Positions 11,410 to 11,518 of a stretch of DNA of 11,518 bases are shown here, one piece after another. The stretch covers positions 1 through 11,518 of the forward strand of contig JBBRYB010000079.1 in assembly GCA_038238115.1 (NCBI GenBank), given 5' to 3'. Under the pieces are notes generated by a model. It saw only the letters and a list, made by a program, of their open reading frames with translations. It searched no databases and was not told the DNA's origin. This stretch comes from JBBRYB01 sp038238115 (GTDB taxonomy: Bacteria > Actinomycetota > Actinomycetes > Propionibacteriales > Nocardioidaceae). Every line of letters starts with the position of its first letter. Position 1 is the first letter of the stretch. The position numbers were made by a program, and so were the translations under genes.

Positions 11410-11518
11410 GCCCCACTGACGATCACCATTTCGTTGCCTTCGGGGTCGGCGACCCGCCAGCGATCCTCCGACTCGTCAAGGAGCCGGCCACCGGCTGCGA
11501 CGGTCGTGGCGAGTCGCG
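11406..11518 (-). CDS. VOC family protein, C-terminal part (runs off the window)
   Basis: The last 37 or so codons of a minus-strand gene whose 5' part lies beyond 11518. The visible end reads R-L-A-T-T-V-A-A-G-G-R-L-L-D-E-S-E, then W-R-V-A-D-P-E-G-N-E-M-V-I-V, and stops at the TGA 11408-11406. The D-P-E-G-N-E strand turn is the hallmark C-terminus of VOC/glyoxalase-like proteins. The length and N-terminal half cannot be judged. It would be the third VOC-type sequence in this window, and it differs clearly from the other two. Confidence 0.75.
   Translation of the reverse strand, partial: RLATTVAAGGRLLDESEDRWRVADPEGNEMVIVSGA

Noticed and set aside
1..11518. CRISPR array or defence system
   Set aside because: The only regular short repeats are the four 12-bp units inside a gene and the 150-bp RCC1 blades. 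There are no spacers, cas-like genes or paired nuclease/ATPase genes.

Overview
The window is high-GC DNA with actinobacterial features: GTG starts, TANNNT -10 boxes placed 6 nt before start codons (typical of leaderless genes), and families common in soil actinomycetes. I cannot name the genus. It reads as an accessory or eroding chromosomal region, not a coherent pathway: intact single-gene enzymes are separated by gene remnants, repeats and one insertion sequence. I found no rRNA, tRNA, CRISPR array or convincing defence island.

Layout. 1-623: gene-poor, with repeat copy 1 (a hairpin plus the 3' tail of a lost gene) and the N-terminal stub of a short-chain dehydrogenase. 805-2446: a dihydrofolate reductase-like/RibD-C protein (minus), a small VOC (glyoxalase-fold) protein (plus) and a frameshifted VOC pseudogene (minus). 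Repeat copy 2 follows at 2478-2607, so two direct repeats about 2.2 kb apart bracket this block. 2750-3220: an orphan gene resembling actinobacterial phage terminase small subunits, with an in-frame 12-bp tandem expansion. 3489-5006: a secreted Asp-box (BNR/sialidase-fold) protein. 5152-5941: a complete IS6-family element. 6217-7379: a secreted RCC1-type seven-blade repeat protein broken by one frameshift and fused at its 3' end to the C-terminal piece of a TetR regulator (7376-7660). 7661-8085: mostly empty, with partial repeat copy 3. 8086-8691: a GNAT acetyltransferase (minus). 9152-9511: a YCII-domain protein with an excellent ribosome binding site. 9781-10725: an aminoglycoside phosphotransferase-fold kinase, probably leaderless. 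10843-11067: a wrecked Doc/Fic toxin. The right edge holds a partial VOC gene with a coupled 32-residue ORF.

How the genes work together: there is little operon structure. Intact genes are mostly monocistronic with their own start signals. DHFR-like, VOC, YCII, GNAT and phosphotransferase genes are typical stand-alone enzymes of actinomycete accessory regions, and no shared substrate can be inferred. The best candidates for something unusual are the hairpin repeat family, the terminase-like gene with its internal 12-bp expansion, and the 150-bp-periodic RCC1 gene with its truncation junction. I did not find a convincing new multi-gene system.
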